A stretch of DNA of 64,000 nucleotides, taken from an uncultured Acetatifactor sp. (GTDB lineage Bacteria > Bacillota > Clostridia > Lachnospirales > Lachnospiraceae). The translations under genes and the position numbers were made by a program. The stretch is from NCBI GenBank assembly GCA_910589035.1, contig CAJUSI010000006.1:1-64000 (forward strand). The letters are read 5' to 3'. The first letter of the stretch is position 1; the number at the start of each line of letters is the position of its first letter. A model generated the notes under the pieces. That model saw only the letters and a list, made by a program, of their open reading frames with translations, had not been told where the DNA came from and made no database searches. Shown here piece by piece: positions 15,435 to 24,964 of this stretch.

Positions 15435-16827
15435 TTATTGTCCAAGAGTGATGGCAGCGCCCTCTTTAATCTGCTCGTCAGCATTTGTGGCAAATGTGCT
15501 GACAGGTGTTCCTTCAATCAGGCCGCTGTGAATGGTCCAGTTTGCATCCCAGTATTTCTCAATACCGATGGGCGAAAACTTGATATGCTCCTTCAGCGTA
15601 TTCATCAGATCAACCTGATCCTGTCCGTATTTCTCAACCTGATCCTTGCTATCAAACTCATGCTGCAGCTCATATGCCATTCTGATGAATACAGCCGCGC
15701 CTTCGGGGTTCTTGCTGGTCACGGGGATGGAGAAGCCTGTGAGAGCGCCTCCGCAGTCATATTTCTGTCCGGAAGGACCTGTAGGCATGGGGGCCCAGCC
15801 AATCTCATAGTCGCATTCATATGCGGTCAGTGCCGCAAAACCATATTCGCAGGTCATTGCCAGCTTGCCGCTCTTGAAATCGCTGACGAATTTGTCCCCA
15901 TCGGGAATCATTATGAATTTATCCGTGGTATAAGCGTTCTGCAGGAAGGTAAACGTTTCCGTTGCCTGAGAAGTCAGGTAATTGCTTGCAACCCCCCCCG
16001 TCGCCGGAAGTATAGTTGATGCTCGGAATACCGTTTGTCGCCAGCATCTGTGTATAAATGCCGTCCCACCAGCCAAAGCCGTAGATGTCGTTAACGCCGT
16101 CTCCGTCCGTATCTCCAGTCATCTGCAGGCCAATGTCACGGAAGGTATCCCAGGTCCAATTCCCTTCTTCGAAATATTCCATGGGCGTCTTTATGCCCAT
16201 CTGGCCAAACAACGTCTTGTTGTAGCTGATAACCACGGGAGAAGCGCTTGCTCCTACAGCATAAGGCACTCCGCCGAAGGTAAACGCCTGTGTAATGCTG
16301 TCATACCAGAAATCATCGTTGATGTCCACGTACTGCGAAATATCCTGCATTACTTTCTTGGCGCCGTAGGTAGGATAATTCTGGTCATGAGCCTGCGCCA
16401 GGTCGCACGTCTCGCCGGCATTGACCTTGCCGATCACCGTGGACTGCTGCTCGCCCCAGCCTACGCCGATGATCTCTACGGTTCCGCCGTACTTTTCTTC
16501 AAAGGCTTCCTTGGTGGACCATACCAGGTTAAAGGCTTCCTTTCCCTCCGCCTTTCTGTCCTCCTTTTCCTTGTTCCATGCTTCCTCCGTCATATCCCAC
16601 ACGATGACGAGATCGGCGTTCTCCAGAGTCTCCGGCAGTGTGCTTGCTGTTCCCTGGGCATCGTCCCCCGCTTCCGAGCCTTCGCTGCTGCTCTGAGCCC
16701 CTTCTCCCTCATTCCCTGAAGGGGTACTGTTATTGCTTCCGGGATCCTTATCCCCGTCCCCGCCGCAGGCCGCCAGGGACAATGTGCATACGATTGCCAT
16801 TACTGTTGCTAAAATCTTCTTTTTCAT
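15435..16827 (-). pseudogene. Sugar ABC transporter solute-binding lipoprotein, frameshifted at G8
   Basis: Family 1 extracellular solute-binding protein. The ATG at 16827 starts a lipoprotein signal (SLAAC, Cys21), an acidic Gly/Ser linker, and the first lobe up to TSGDGG. At 15992-15999 a run of eight C (G8 on the coding strand) shifts the frame. Removing one base restores INYTSGDGG-VASNYLTSQ and continues without interruption to the stop at 15435, giving about 463 residues. Everything else looks under coding constraint, so it is either a recent mutation, a slippage-prone phase-variable tract, or an assembly error. Two permease genes lie immediately upstream in the operon. Likely ligand: an oligosaccharide related to the fructan enzymes next door. 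Confidence 0.85.
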
Positions 16828-16846
16828 TTTTACCTCTCCTCTTTTT

Positions 16847-17818
16847 TTATTTAATGCCTATATGTTCTATGCTGTCAGCAAGCTTCCTCTGGGTCACTAT
16901 GTACAGCAAAAACATCGGAAGTATTACCAGCAGACATCCCGCCTGGATCCTTGTCTGTACCCTAATGGGATCGAATTCCGTCTGTCCGCCTATCACCGCA
17001 GCCAGATCCATTCTCAGGGAAGACAGAGCTACGATCAACGTTCTCTTGTCAGTTCCCAGGAGCTGCTTGGACAAATAATAATCATTGAAATGCCATACAA
17101 ACGAGAACAGAAACACTGTTACAATCGCATTCTTGGCATTGGGCAGCATAATGTGTGTAAAAGTTCTCAGGGGACCGCTGCCGTCCACATAAGCGGATTC
17201 TTCCAGCGCAGCTGACATGCCCTCAAAAAACTGCCTGAATATATAGATATACAGCCCGGATCGAATCCCTGCGCCCAGGGCCGAGGGAATGAAGAACGCC
17301 AGATTGTTTCCAATCAGATTGATCATTGTCTCACTGCCCGTGATCCCGGAAAACAGCGTCATGATTCCCAGCGGATCGAAATATCTCATATTCATGTAAT
17401 ATGGCAGAATAATCGTCTGGGTAGGCACGATCAGTGTCAGAATCACGCAGACAAAGAATACGTTCTTCAGGGGAAATTTAAATCTCGCAAACCCATATCC
17501 TGCCAACGCGCAGGAAGCCACGTCCAGCAGCGCACAGCCTAACCCGATGCCAAGGCTCCTCAGCAGGGCATCCATGTATTTCATGGTCTTGAATGCGTCC
17601 GTAAAGCCTGTGGCGGAAAAATGCTTCGGTATCCATATGACGCTGGGGTCATAGGAATCTATGGGAGCTTTGATGGAAGCGCTTATCATGTAGAGAACCG
17701 GATAAAGCAGCTGGTACGACAGCAGAATCAAAATGGCGTACCGCGCGATCGGCCCGATCCACTTCCCTGTCTTAAAGCGGTAAATGAAGCTTTCTTTTAT
17801 ATGCTGCATTTTGTTCAT
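16847..17818 (-). CDS. Sugar ABC transporter permease (MalG/MsmG-like)
   Basis: A 323-residue inner-membrane permease with six predicted membrane spans. The family EAA loop is visible near the C-terminal half: EGMSAALEESAYVDGSGPLR contacts the ATPase. It pairs with the permease at 17835-18722 and the binding protein at 15435. CUT1-type importers of this kind bring in di- and oligosaccharides. No ATPase gene is present in the locus, so a shared MsmX-like ATPase elsewhere must energise it. Confidence 0.9.
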   Translation of the reverse strand: MNKMQHIKESFIYRFKTGKWIGPIARYAILILLSYQLLYPVLYMISASIKAPIDSYDPSVIWIPKHFSATGFTDAFKTMKYMDALLRSLGIGLGCALLDVASCALAGYGFARFKFPLKNVFFVCVILTLIVPTQTIILPYYMNMRYFDPLGIMTLFSGITGSETMINLIGNNLAFFIPSALGAGIRSGLYIYIFRQFFEGMSAALEESAYVDGSGPLRTFTHIMLPNAKNAIVTVFLFSFVWHFNDYYLSKQLLGTDKRTLIVALSSLRMDLAAVIGGQTEFDPIRVQTRIQAGCLLVILPMFLLYIVTQRKLADSIEHIGIK

Positions 17819-17834
17819 CTTTCTACCTCCCTAT

Positions 17835-18722
17835 TTAATCATCCGACTGTACGATAAAGCGTTTCATGACCAGATATACAATGACCAGAACCACTCCTAT
17901 CATAAGGAAATACAAAATGGACAGGGCGCTGGAATAACCGAAGCGCATATTGTTAAATGCCATATTGTAAATCATCTTGATGATGGTATTCCCGAAGTCC
18001 GAGAATATGTCAATGACGCTGTACACAATATTCAGCAGGATCATGGGTGTCAGCATGGGCAGCGTAATCTTGAAAAACTGCTCCAGGGCATTTGCGCCCT
18101 CTATATCCGCGGCCTCATAAACATAAGACGGAATATTATGAAGTCCTGCCAGGAAAAGCAATATCTGTACACCGGAACGCCATGTCAGATCGAATATCCT
18201 GCTGATGACATTGTTAATGAATCCAATGATATCCTGGGATAATCCCATCGCTGCAAACAGACTGTTAAGTCCGCCTCCCGAGAACAGATACGCAGTCTCG
18301 GCGCCCTTCACTCCGGTGGAGAATACATCCGTTTTCAGAATATCCATCAGCACTCCCGAGCCGATGATAACAGGCAGAAAAGCGATTGCACGCATTGTGG
18401 TCCGTCCCACATATTCTTTCTTCAGCAGCAGGGCAAAACAGATACTGTACACCAGAATCAGGGGCACGGTCACCAGATCCTTCAGGGAACCGACGCACTG
18501 GATCAGGAATTCCGTATCCCGAAACAACGCATAGGAGAAATTATATGTGCCTATCCATTCCCCTGCCATACCTTCCGGCGCGGGCGACAAATCCTTAAAC
18601 GCATAGAGACAGGATTGTACAAAGGGGACTGCAAAAAAGAGAAGGAATCCCACCAGCCAGGGCGTTATGAACAGGAAACCGTAAATCTTCTTTTTCTGAT
18701 AATAAGGAATCATCTTTTTCAT
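17835..18722 (-). CDS. Sugar ABC transporter permease (MalF/MsmF-like)
   Basis: A 295-residue membrane protein starting KKMIPYYQKKKIYGFLFITP, typical of MsmF/LplB permeases, with six spans. The EAA loop is VYEAADIEGANALEQFFKITLP. It begins 2 bp after the DUF5696 stop and is followed 16 bp later by its partner permease. The spacing indicates one operon with the genes upstream. Confidence 0.9.
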   Translation of the reverse strand: MKKMIPYYQKKKIYGFLFITPWLVGFLLFFAVPFVQSCLYAFKDLSPAPEGMAGEWIGTYNFSYALFRDTEFLIQCVGSLKDLVTVPLILVYSICFALLLKKEYVGRTTMRAIAFLPVIIGSGVLMDILKTDVFSTGVKGAETAYLFSGGGLNSLFAAMGLSQDIIGFINNVISRIFDLTWRSGVQILLFLAGLHNIPSYVYEAADIEGANALEQFFKITLPMLTPMILLNIVYSVIDIFSDFGNTIIKMIYNMAFNNMRFGYSSALSILYFLMIGVVLVIVYLVMKRFIVQSDD

Positions 18723-18724
18723 AT

Positions 18725-20989
18725 TTACTTATCTCCTTTCCGAACGAATCCACAGGCCGGAACCGTAACCTGATCCACAGCGGCATCCTCCTGTCCATAG
18801 TTCACATAGACAGTCTCACCGTTTTCAAAGGTAGTGGCATAAACCTCCGCACTCAGCCTTTCATGGCTGACAATCCTCTGTCCGAGCACATCATCAAGAG
18901 ACTTCAGCTCTGTAAGGACATCTTTTATCTCCTGTTCCCAATCCGCCCAGCAGAGAGAAAAATATTTCTGGTAATCCGTATCCTGTAGGGCATCTCTCTG
19001 TGCCGTCATGAGCCGGAAGGTAGGACTGACGCCGTACTCCACGGTTTTTAAAAGCATTTCTCTCATATTACCGCTTTCGTTTATGGGGATACTGTACAGA
19101 GCCGCGGATCCTCCTACTACCATCTCATAGAACGGAACCGTTTCATCCTCCACATCAAACTGGCTGGAAAATACGGGAACATCCGTAATCACATCCGCAT
19201 AGGGGAACGCATAGGCATAGGCTCCCTGAAGCAGCAGGCTTTCCGTGGAACCGGCCGCCATCTCCAGAGACCTCTCCCAGCAGGCTCCTGTCTCATTATC
19301 GGAAATGCTCTCCGACCTGTAATCGGCATACATCATACCGGAAATCCCGGTCAGCCCCAGGCTTTCCACATGCTTCTTTTCTGCGCTTTCCAGAAGGGAA
19401 GCAATGATTTTTTCCTCGTACCTGGGGGAAACCAGATAATAGGGCTTCATTCCCGAATCTCTGCTTCCTGAGGTAAGCATATAGTCATACTGGGCCGAGG
19501 CCGACTTTGACACATTTCTGACTCCCTGATAATCCCGATATCCGTTTCCCGACTTCCGGATTGTTACCGTATCATATATGGGATAGAATGCTATTCCTGC
19601 TTCCTTCAGGGCCTCCGCCATTCTGTTATACCCTTTTTCTCCTCCCAATGCCCCATCATAGGTAAGCTTTGTGGGCATCTTGCTCATGGAGCCGCCCTTT
19701 TCCAGATAACGCATATTGACCTGGAAGGAATTCCCCGCTTCCTGCTGCAGCTCCAATACGGTGTCCTTTAATTCCTCAAAAGAGGTCAGCTTCTTGACGG
19801 CACGATAGGGAATTCCCAGAAAGGTTTTGTTTACCTCAACCCCGCCCAGGAATGTGAGATTCATATTCTTCTGTTCCTCTGCGGTCTGCTGCATTCCCTT
19901 CTCTTCGATCAGATACCGGCGATAACGTGAAGCCATTCCGTTGTATCCTGAATTCTCCGCCAGGAAGAAATAAGATACTTCATAGTAAGGGAACTGCTTA
20001 TGCTGCTGCGACAGCATGACCACCGACTCTTCGTTATCACTGCCGGATAAAAGCGTATTGTTCTCGCTTTGTATAAACAATGCATTGGTGTATACCGTGT
20101 TATGGCTGGTAGTCCTTCCGGCAATCTCGGCCTTGATCTCAGCCTGATACTCCCCTTCCGTAATCACCGCCAGCAACGTGCCTCTTCCCTTCTGTATGCC
20201 AAACACCGGCATTGTTGCGTTCTGGGTAATCAGGAGATTGCTCTGCATATTCAGCGCCAGGTTTCTTCCGTACACCTTCTGGGAATAGGGCTGATAGGTC
20301 TGCTTCTGATTGTTATAATGAATCAGGGCTCCGGATCCGTCCGGTACCAGCATATATCCTTCTTCCTCCATAGAACCGGACCCGAAATAAGGCAGAAATA
20401 CTATGCCGGCAACCTGCAGGCTTCCATGCTGCTGTATCTGTTCACTGAATATCCGTGCGACAAAACGATCATCCTGTATTCCGAAAAAACATGGAATTTC
20501 AAATCCCTGCTTTGCAAACTGCAGGTTGACATATACCCCGTTATCCCGATATTCGTAGGTATAGGTATCTGCCTGAACCGATTCGGCAAAACTGTTAGCC
20601 GTAAAGAAATTGCTCTGATTATCCACATAGGACAGCTCCAGCAGGGATTGTACCCGGGTTTTGTTCTGGCCGAATGCCACCGGATCCTCCGCGGCATTCT
20701 CCGGATTGCTTCTCCACTCTGTCCCGGTCGCCTTATCCTTTACTCTGAACTGCACAAGGGACGGCTCAAAATACAGCTCCAGACTCTGATTCTCGGCCGC
20801 CAGTTCCCAGCCTTCCGGAATTCCCTGTACCGCTTCCGGCTTCCATGTCATCTCCTCATTGGTTTCTTCATTGGCCGTCTCATTCAGGAACACCACAAAA
20901 CCGATAAACAGACCGAACATCGCCAGATAAACCAATCCCTTTATCAGGAGCTTTCCGATTTTGATATTGTTTATTTTCACGCTTATCAC
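18725..20989 (-). CDS. DUF5696 membrane-anchored protein, possible glycosidase-like fold
   Basis: A 754-residue protein with one N-terminal membrane anchor (about residues 17-36) and a large extracytoplasmic part. I recognise it as DUF5696-like from the conserved LYFEPSLVQFRVKDKATGTE and YMLVPDGSGALIHYNN segments. Residues 45-330 look like a beta-sandwich. About 380-650 has the alternating pattern of a TIM-barrel (GGVEVNKTF, VNMRYLEKGG, AGIAFYPIYDTVTI, GISGMMYADYRSE, ADVITDVPVFSSQF). The end is a short beta domain. This order (beta-sandwich, barrel, beta) is shared by several glycoside hydrolase clans, so a surface glycan-processing role is a reasonable inference, not established. It sits between YIP1 and sugar permease genes. 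Confidence 0.75.
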   Translation of the reverse strand: MISVKINNIKIGKLLIKGLVYLAMFGLFIGFVVFLNETANEETNEEMTWKPEAVQGIPEGWELAAENQSLELYFEPSLVQFRVKDKATGTEWRSNPENAAEDPVAFGQNKTRVQSLLELSYVDNQSNFFTANSFAESVQADTYTYEYRDNGVYVNLQFAKQGFEIPCFFGIQDDRFVARIFSEQIQQHGSLQVAGIVFLPYFGSGSMEEEGYMLVPDGSGALIHYNNQKQTYQPYSQKVYGRNLALNMQSNLLITQNATMPVFGIQKGRGTLLAVITEGEYQAEIKAEIAGRTTSHNTVYTNALFIQSENNTLLSGSDNEESVVMLSQQHKQFPYYEVSYFFLAENSGYNGMASRYRRYLIEEKGMQQTAEEQKNMNLTFLGGVEVNKTFLGIPYRAVKKLTSFEELKDTVLELQQEAGNSFQVNMRYLEKGGSMSKMPTKLTYDGALGGEKGYNRMAEALKEAGIAFYPIYDTVTIRKSGNGYRDYQGVRNVSKSASAQYDYMLTSGSRDSGMKPYYLVSPRYEEKIIASLLESAEKKHVESLGLTGISGMMYADYRSESISDNETGACWERSLEMAAGSTESLLLQGAYAYAFPYADVITDVPVFSSQFDVEDETVPFYEMVVGGSAALYSIPINESGNMREMLLKTVEYGVSPTFRLMTAQRDALQDTDYQKYFSLCWADWEQEIKDVLTELKSLDDVLGQRIVSHERLSAEVYATTFENGETVYVNYGQEDAAVDQVTVPACGFVRKGDK

Positions 20990-20992
20990 CCC

Positions 20993-21616
20993 CTAACTCA
21001 TCCGGAATATCATTTCTTTTGTTATCGTCATCACAAAACCATACAGATCCGAGGCCAGGTTCCCTACCAGCATGATAAGGAATAACAGGATGAACATAAC
21101 AAATATGGTGCAGATACAGCTGAACACATTCTGGGTAAAACCGTATTCATGCATGGTCATAAGTCCGATAAACAGAATCACCAGGCTCCATGCGGCGCCG
21201 GCCACCTGTACATATCCTCCGAAGGGTTCTTCTCTTACCAATATATTGCTGAGCCATACGGACACAATGTTTCCAAGAATAAAAGGGACACAGCAATATG
21301 CTCCGTAAATCCAGATATCCCTGAACCTCCCTGTACCGTTCATCAGAATCGCCACGATCCAGTTAGATACCGCAAAGAGCACAAAGGGCAGTATCACACT
21401 GATAAACTGCAGGAATACATTCAGATCGCTCAGCTTGTTGTTGTTAAAGATGTATCCCGTGTTCTGGCGCTGATATATGGAGGTCAGGAAAAACGCGGTC
21501 AGAATAATAATCGTAAGTACTGCATTTCCTTTTTCCTTAAAACGAATATCATAGGAGCAGTTAAAAGGATGCATGATTGTATAGAAAGGATTAGTAGCTG
21601 ATCTTTTCTCTTTCAT
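20993..21616 (-). CDS. YIP1-family membrane protein
   Basis: A 207-residue integral membrane protein with five likely spans (for example VLTIIILTAFFLTSIY, LPFVLFAVSNWIVAIL, CIC TIFVMFILLFLIM) and an early FYTIMHPFNCSYDIRFKEKG segment typical of bacterial YIP1-domain proteins found beside DUF5696. The ATG at 21616 overlaps the stop of the NHL gene as ATGA and carries AGGAGG 9 bases upstream, so translation is coupled; a longer frame to 21670 is not needed. Function is unknown. By position it should form a membrane complex with the NHL-TPR and DUF5696 proteins. Confidence 0.75.
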   Translation of the reverse strand: MKEKRSATNPFYTIMHPFNCSYDIRFKEKGNAVLTIIILTAFFLTSIYQRQNTGYIFNNNKLSDLNVFLQFISVILPFVLFAVSNWIVAILMNGTGRFRDIWIYGAYCCVPFILGNIVSVWLSNILVREEPFGGYVQVAGAAWSLVILFIGLMTMHEYGFTQNVFSCICTIFVMFILLFLIMLVGNLASDLYGFVMTITKEMIFRMS

Positions 21617-23067
21617 TTCTTTTTCCTCCTTACGATCCGTCTTCTCACCGACAGCGCCGCTGCCGCGCAAACCGCCAGCGCAATGAAATAGGGGCCGTAT
21701 TTCCTGACCACCACCAGCCTGTTTTTGCCAAAGGCTCTGGAGTAGCTGTATTTATCGCCGCTGTAGCGCAGATACTGCAGAGCGTCTGTATATTCCTCCG
21801 CCTGTGTGTATGCTTTTCCTATTCCGTTATAGGCAAGCCTGGAATTTGCATTCCGGGCAAGCACCTCCATCCAGAGTGCGGAAGCCTCCTCATACAATCC
21901 GTCATTGTACCTGCAGATTGCTTCCTCCACCAGCGCGCCGTATTCCGTAGGTTCAAATATGGTAATATTGTTCTTCAGTCTGTCCAGCACATAGACTCTG
22001 TCGCCGTAAGTCTCCACCGCCACCGGCGTGGTAAAGGTTCCCAGCTGACTTCCCATTCCTCCGAACACCGCCACCAGATTGGCTTCCTGATCTCTCTCAA
22101 AAATCCTTCCGCTGGTCAGATCAACGGCAAAGATGAATCCCCTCTCATTGGTCTTCACATCGATAAAGGAAGGATAATTTGCCTTTCCTTTATTGTAAGA
22201 AAACTCCTCGTCGCCGAAATTAAACTCCTCATTGCCCAGGGCATAGTAAATATTATTCCCCAGGGGATTCAGCTTTTTAATCTGGCTCCTGGGAAGCTGG
22301 GTTCCCACCGTGGATGTATATACAAACCCGTCCTCGCAGCAGTCAACATTGGAATATTCTATGGGCAGTATACTGGTCATGGCCGCTCTCTGCTCATCGG
22401 AAAGTATGCTCTTCCACATATAATTGAACGCCACCTGGGCGGTCACTTCCACCTTGTTGGCCCCGAAAAATCCCATAAAGCTGCCGTCCACGTCAAACTG
22501 CAGAAGTCCGCTGTAACAGCCCTTGGACAGCACATAGCTTCTTCCGTAGATATCCAGCCCTATCTTTGTGGGGGAAAACACAAAATCCTCCGTCACCAGA
22601 TTGCTGACCGGCCTTTCGATGGTTCCTTTCACTTCTCCGTCCTCAATGATCAGGACACGGCCCTCTGACGTCTGTGTAACATACATCACCCGGTCCTCCG
22701 TCACATACAGTCCTTCCACATCTGTCAGCGGAATTTCCTCCCCGTTCATACGGACCGTTTCCAGCGTATCCAAAAGCTCCAGATCCTTATCCAGAATCAA
22801 AATCCGATTATTTCCGGTGTCCGCCACATATAAATGCCCGTCCCTGTCCATAAAGAAGTCCTGGGGAGTATTCAGGGGGCCGGAGCCTATTTCCAGTCCG
22901 TTTCTGGCAATCACCGGCTGATAGCTTGCCGGAGCTGCAACGGACTCATCCCATTCGTCATAGGAATAACTGTTGAAGTTCGATTGGGCCTCAACCTTCA
23001 GCTCCGTGTTTGCCAGCATCGACGCAGCCAGACAGAACGCCATCCCGTAATTCTTTATTCTACGCAT
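21613..23067 (-). CDS. Exported NHL-repeat/TPR protein with C-terminal membrane anchor
   Basis: A 484-residue protein. Signal peptide to about residue 27, then NHL-type beta-propeller blades: LNTPQDFFMDRDGHLYVADT and NRILILDKDLELL, VEGLYVTEDRVMYVTQ, and GTFTTPVAVETYGDRVYVLD. Around 390-440 is a short TPR-like stretch (YNDGLYEEASALWMEVLARN, AYNGIGKAYTQAEEYTDALQ). A membrane helix near 455-475 and a basic tail RRRIVRRKKK follow. It is thus displayed outside the cell and anchored by its C-terminus. NHL propellers bind proteins or glycans. It follows the permease by 62 bp and is coupled to the YIP1 gene. Confidence 0.8.
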   Translation of the reverse strand: MRRIKNYGMAFCLAASMLANTELKVEAQSNFNSYSYDEWDESVAAPASYQPVIARNGLEIGSGPLNTPQDFFMDRDGHLYVADTGNNRILILDKDLELLDTLETVRMNGEEIPLTDVEGLYVTEDRVMYVTQTSEGRVLIIEDGEVKGTIERPVSNLVTEDFVFSPTKIGLDIYGRSYVLSKGCYSGLLQFDVDGSFMGFFGANKVEVTAQVAFNYMWKSILSDEQRAAMTSILPIEYSNVDCCEDGFVYTSTVGTQLPRSQIKKLNPLGNNIYYALGNEEFNFGDEEFSYNKGKANYPSFIDVKTNERGFIFAVDLTSGRIFERDQEANLVAVFGGMGSQLGTFTTPVAVETYGDRVYVLDRLKNNITIFEPTEYGALVEEAICRYNDGLYEEASALWMEVLARNANSRLAYNGIGKAYTQAEEYTDALQYLRYSGDKYSYSRAFGKNRLVVVRKYGPYFIALAVCAAAALSVRRRIVRRKKK

Positions 23068-23129
23068 TTTCGCCTCCTAATTTTAGTACCTTGTTCTAGC
23101 AAACCAATCCTTTACCATTTCATGCCGGC

Positions 23130-24026
23130 TCAATCCTTCATTCCCGCAAAGGTCATGGTCTCCACCACATTTCTCTGCATCAGGATAAACACCACAATCG
23201 GCGGAATCATAAGGAGTACCGATCCTGCCATGCCGGAGCCCATCCTGGCATAAGCGTTGGATGCGCTTACCTGCTCCAGCGCAACCTTTACCACCTTCAG
23301 CTGTTCGTCATAGACCAGTTCCTTGGAAAGGCCGTTCCAGATATTCACAAACTGGAAGATGAACACCGTCAGAATCGCAGGCTTTATATTGGGCATTACA
23401 ATCTGGAAATATACCCTCCACTCCCTGGTTCCGTCTATCCGGGCCGCCTCTATCAGGGCATCCGGAATCTGCTCGATAAACTGCTTTATCAGGAACAGTC
23501 CCAGGGAAGCGCCTATGCTGGGACATATGTAGGCCCAATAAGTATTCAGCATATTCAGCTTTGCTATGATGATAAAGCTGGGCAGAAATGTCACCTGCCC
23601 CACAAACATAAGGCCCAGGAGAATAATTGCAAACAGCGCGTCCCGTCCCGGGAACTTATGCTTGGCAAGGGGATAAGCCGCCATTCCCGCGAAAAGCACA
23701 TGGAAGATGGTTCCCGCCAGCGTCACCAGCAATGTATTGAACAGATATCTGGTAAAAGGCACCCACATATTGGACATCAGCTGTGACAGCTCCGTATAAT
23801 GTTCCATAGTAGGCCTAATCACATAGAGCCTGGGCGGGAACTGGAACAATTCCTCTGAAGGCTTCAGGGACTGGATCAGCGTATAATATAGAGGAAACGC
23901 CATAAATGCACCCAGCAGAAGCAGAAGGAAAATCACGAAACCGTTTCCGATCCTGGAACGTCTGTTGTTCATTCCCAATTTCTTTTTTCCCGGAGCAAAC
24001 TTCTTTCTCTGCTTTTTTTCTTTCAT
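23130..24026 (-). CDS. Sugar ABC transporter permease (MalG-like), first set
   Basis: A 298-residue permease with six spans. EAA loop: DALIEAARIDGTREWRVYFQ. The ATG at 24026 is preferred because TAGGAGGTGC lies directly upstream; the longer frame would overlap the previous gene. It has a basic N-terminal tail (KEKKQRKKFAPGKKKLG). It pairs with the permease at 24038-24961. Confidence 0.9.
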   Translation of the reverse strand: MKEKKQRKKFAPGKKKLGMNNRRSRIGNGFVIFLLLLLGAFMAFPLYYTLIQSLKPSEELFQFPPRLYVIRPTMEHYTELSQLMSNMWVPFTRYLFNTLLVTLAGTIFHVLFAGMAAYPLAKHKFPGRDALFAIILLGLMFVGQVTFLPSFIIIAKLNMLNTYWAYICPSIGASLGLFLIKQFIEQIPDALIEAARIDGTREWRVYFQIVMPNIKPAILTVFIFQFVNIWNGLSKELVYDEQLKVVKVALEQVSASNAYARMGSGMAGSVLLMIPPIVVFILMQRNVVETMTFAGMKD

Positions 24027-24037
24027 TTCAGCACCTC

Positions 24038-24961
24038 CTAATGCCCCATCCTGCCAATCAACCATGTGGCAAATTTCTTGGAATACTGCATCATTACCAC
24101 AAGCACCACGCCCATTGCGCAGGCGTAACCGAACTCATATCTTAAGTTACCGTAATCCATAATATGTGTTACGATGGTCTCGCCCGCATACCCGGTGCTC
24201 GGCAGGCCGGCCAGGACGGAAGATACCTCGCCCACTGCAAAGCAGTTTACGATCTGCATGACAATTGCGAAAATCATCTGATTCGCCATGGCGGGAATCG
24301 TGATGTACCACAGCTCCTGAAAACGGTTTTTGACACCATCCATCATTCCGGCCTCATACAGCGTCTTATCTACATTCTGGAAGCCGGCGATGAAAGTCAG
24401 GAAACTGATTCCCATGCTCATCCACAGCTGCACGATAATCAGCACCGGCATGATCCGCGCTTCGTCCGTCAGCCATCCTATGGGTTCGTTCACCAGTCCC
24501 CACTTCATCAGGAATCCGTTGATCAGGCCATACTGGTCGGAGCTGAAGATCAGCCGCCATACACTCCATCCCGCCGCGCCTACGATGGTGGGAATATAAA
24601 ACAATGCCGTCACCAGTGCTCTCGCCAGCGGTTTCAGCTCATTGATCATCCAGGCGATCAGAAAGCATACCACATAGCTTAAGGGGCCAATAATTATGGC
24701 AAATACCAGTGTGTTCTTCAATGCCACAATGAAATATTCATCATTCAGGAAAATCTGAAAATAATTCTCCAATCCTACAAACACCGGCTTCTGGACCATA
24801 TCGTAATCCGTAAAGCTTAAGACCACTGACGCCACCACAGGCAGAATCGTAAACACCATAAAGAACAGAAGATAGGGAAGCATCATCAGCCAGCTGGTCT
24901 TATAGGTGATGAAATAGCTTATGATCTTATTCTTGCTTTTCTTTTTCTTTTTTGTCTCCAT
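24038..24961 (-). CDS. Sugar ABC transporter permease (MalF-like), first set
   Basis: A 307-residue permease with a Lys-rich cytoplasmic start (METKKKKKSKNK), six spans and the EAA loop TLYEAGMMDGVKNRFQELWY. It starts 3 bp after the stop of the large binding protein fusion, so the two are translationally close and belong to one transporter. As with the second set, no ATPase is encoded here. Confidence 0.9.
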   Translation of the reverse strand: METKKKKKSKNKIISYFITYKTSWLMMLPYLLFFMVFTILPVVASVVLSFTDYDMVQKPVFVGLENYFQIFLNDEYFIVALKNTLVFAIIIGPLSYVVCFLIAWMINELKPLARALVTALFYIPTIVGAAGWSVWRLIFSSDQYGLINGFLMKWGLVNEPIGWLTDEARIMPVLIIVQLWMSMGISFLTFIAGFQNVDKTLYEAGMMDGVKNRFQELWYITIPAMANQMIFAIVMQIVNCFAVGEVSSVLAGLPSTGYAGETIVTHIMDYGNLRYEFGYACAMGVVLVVMMQYSKKFATWLIGRMGH

Positions 24962-24964
24962 AAG

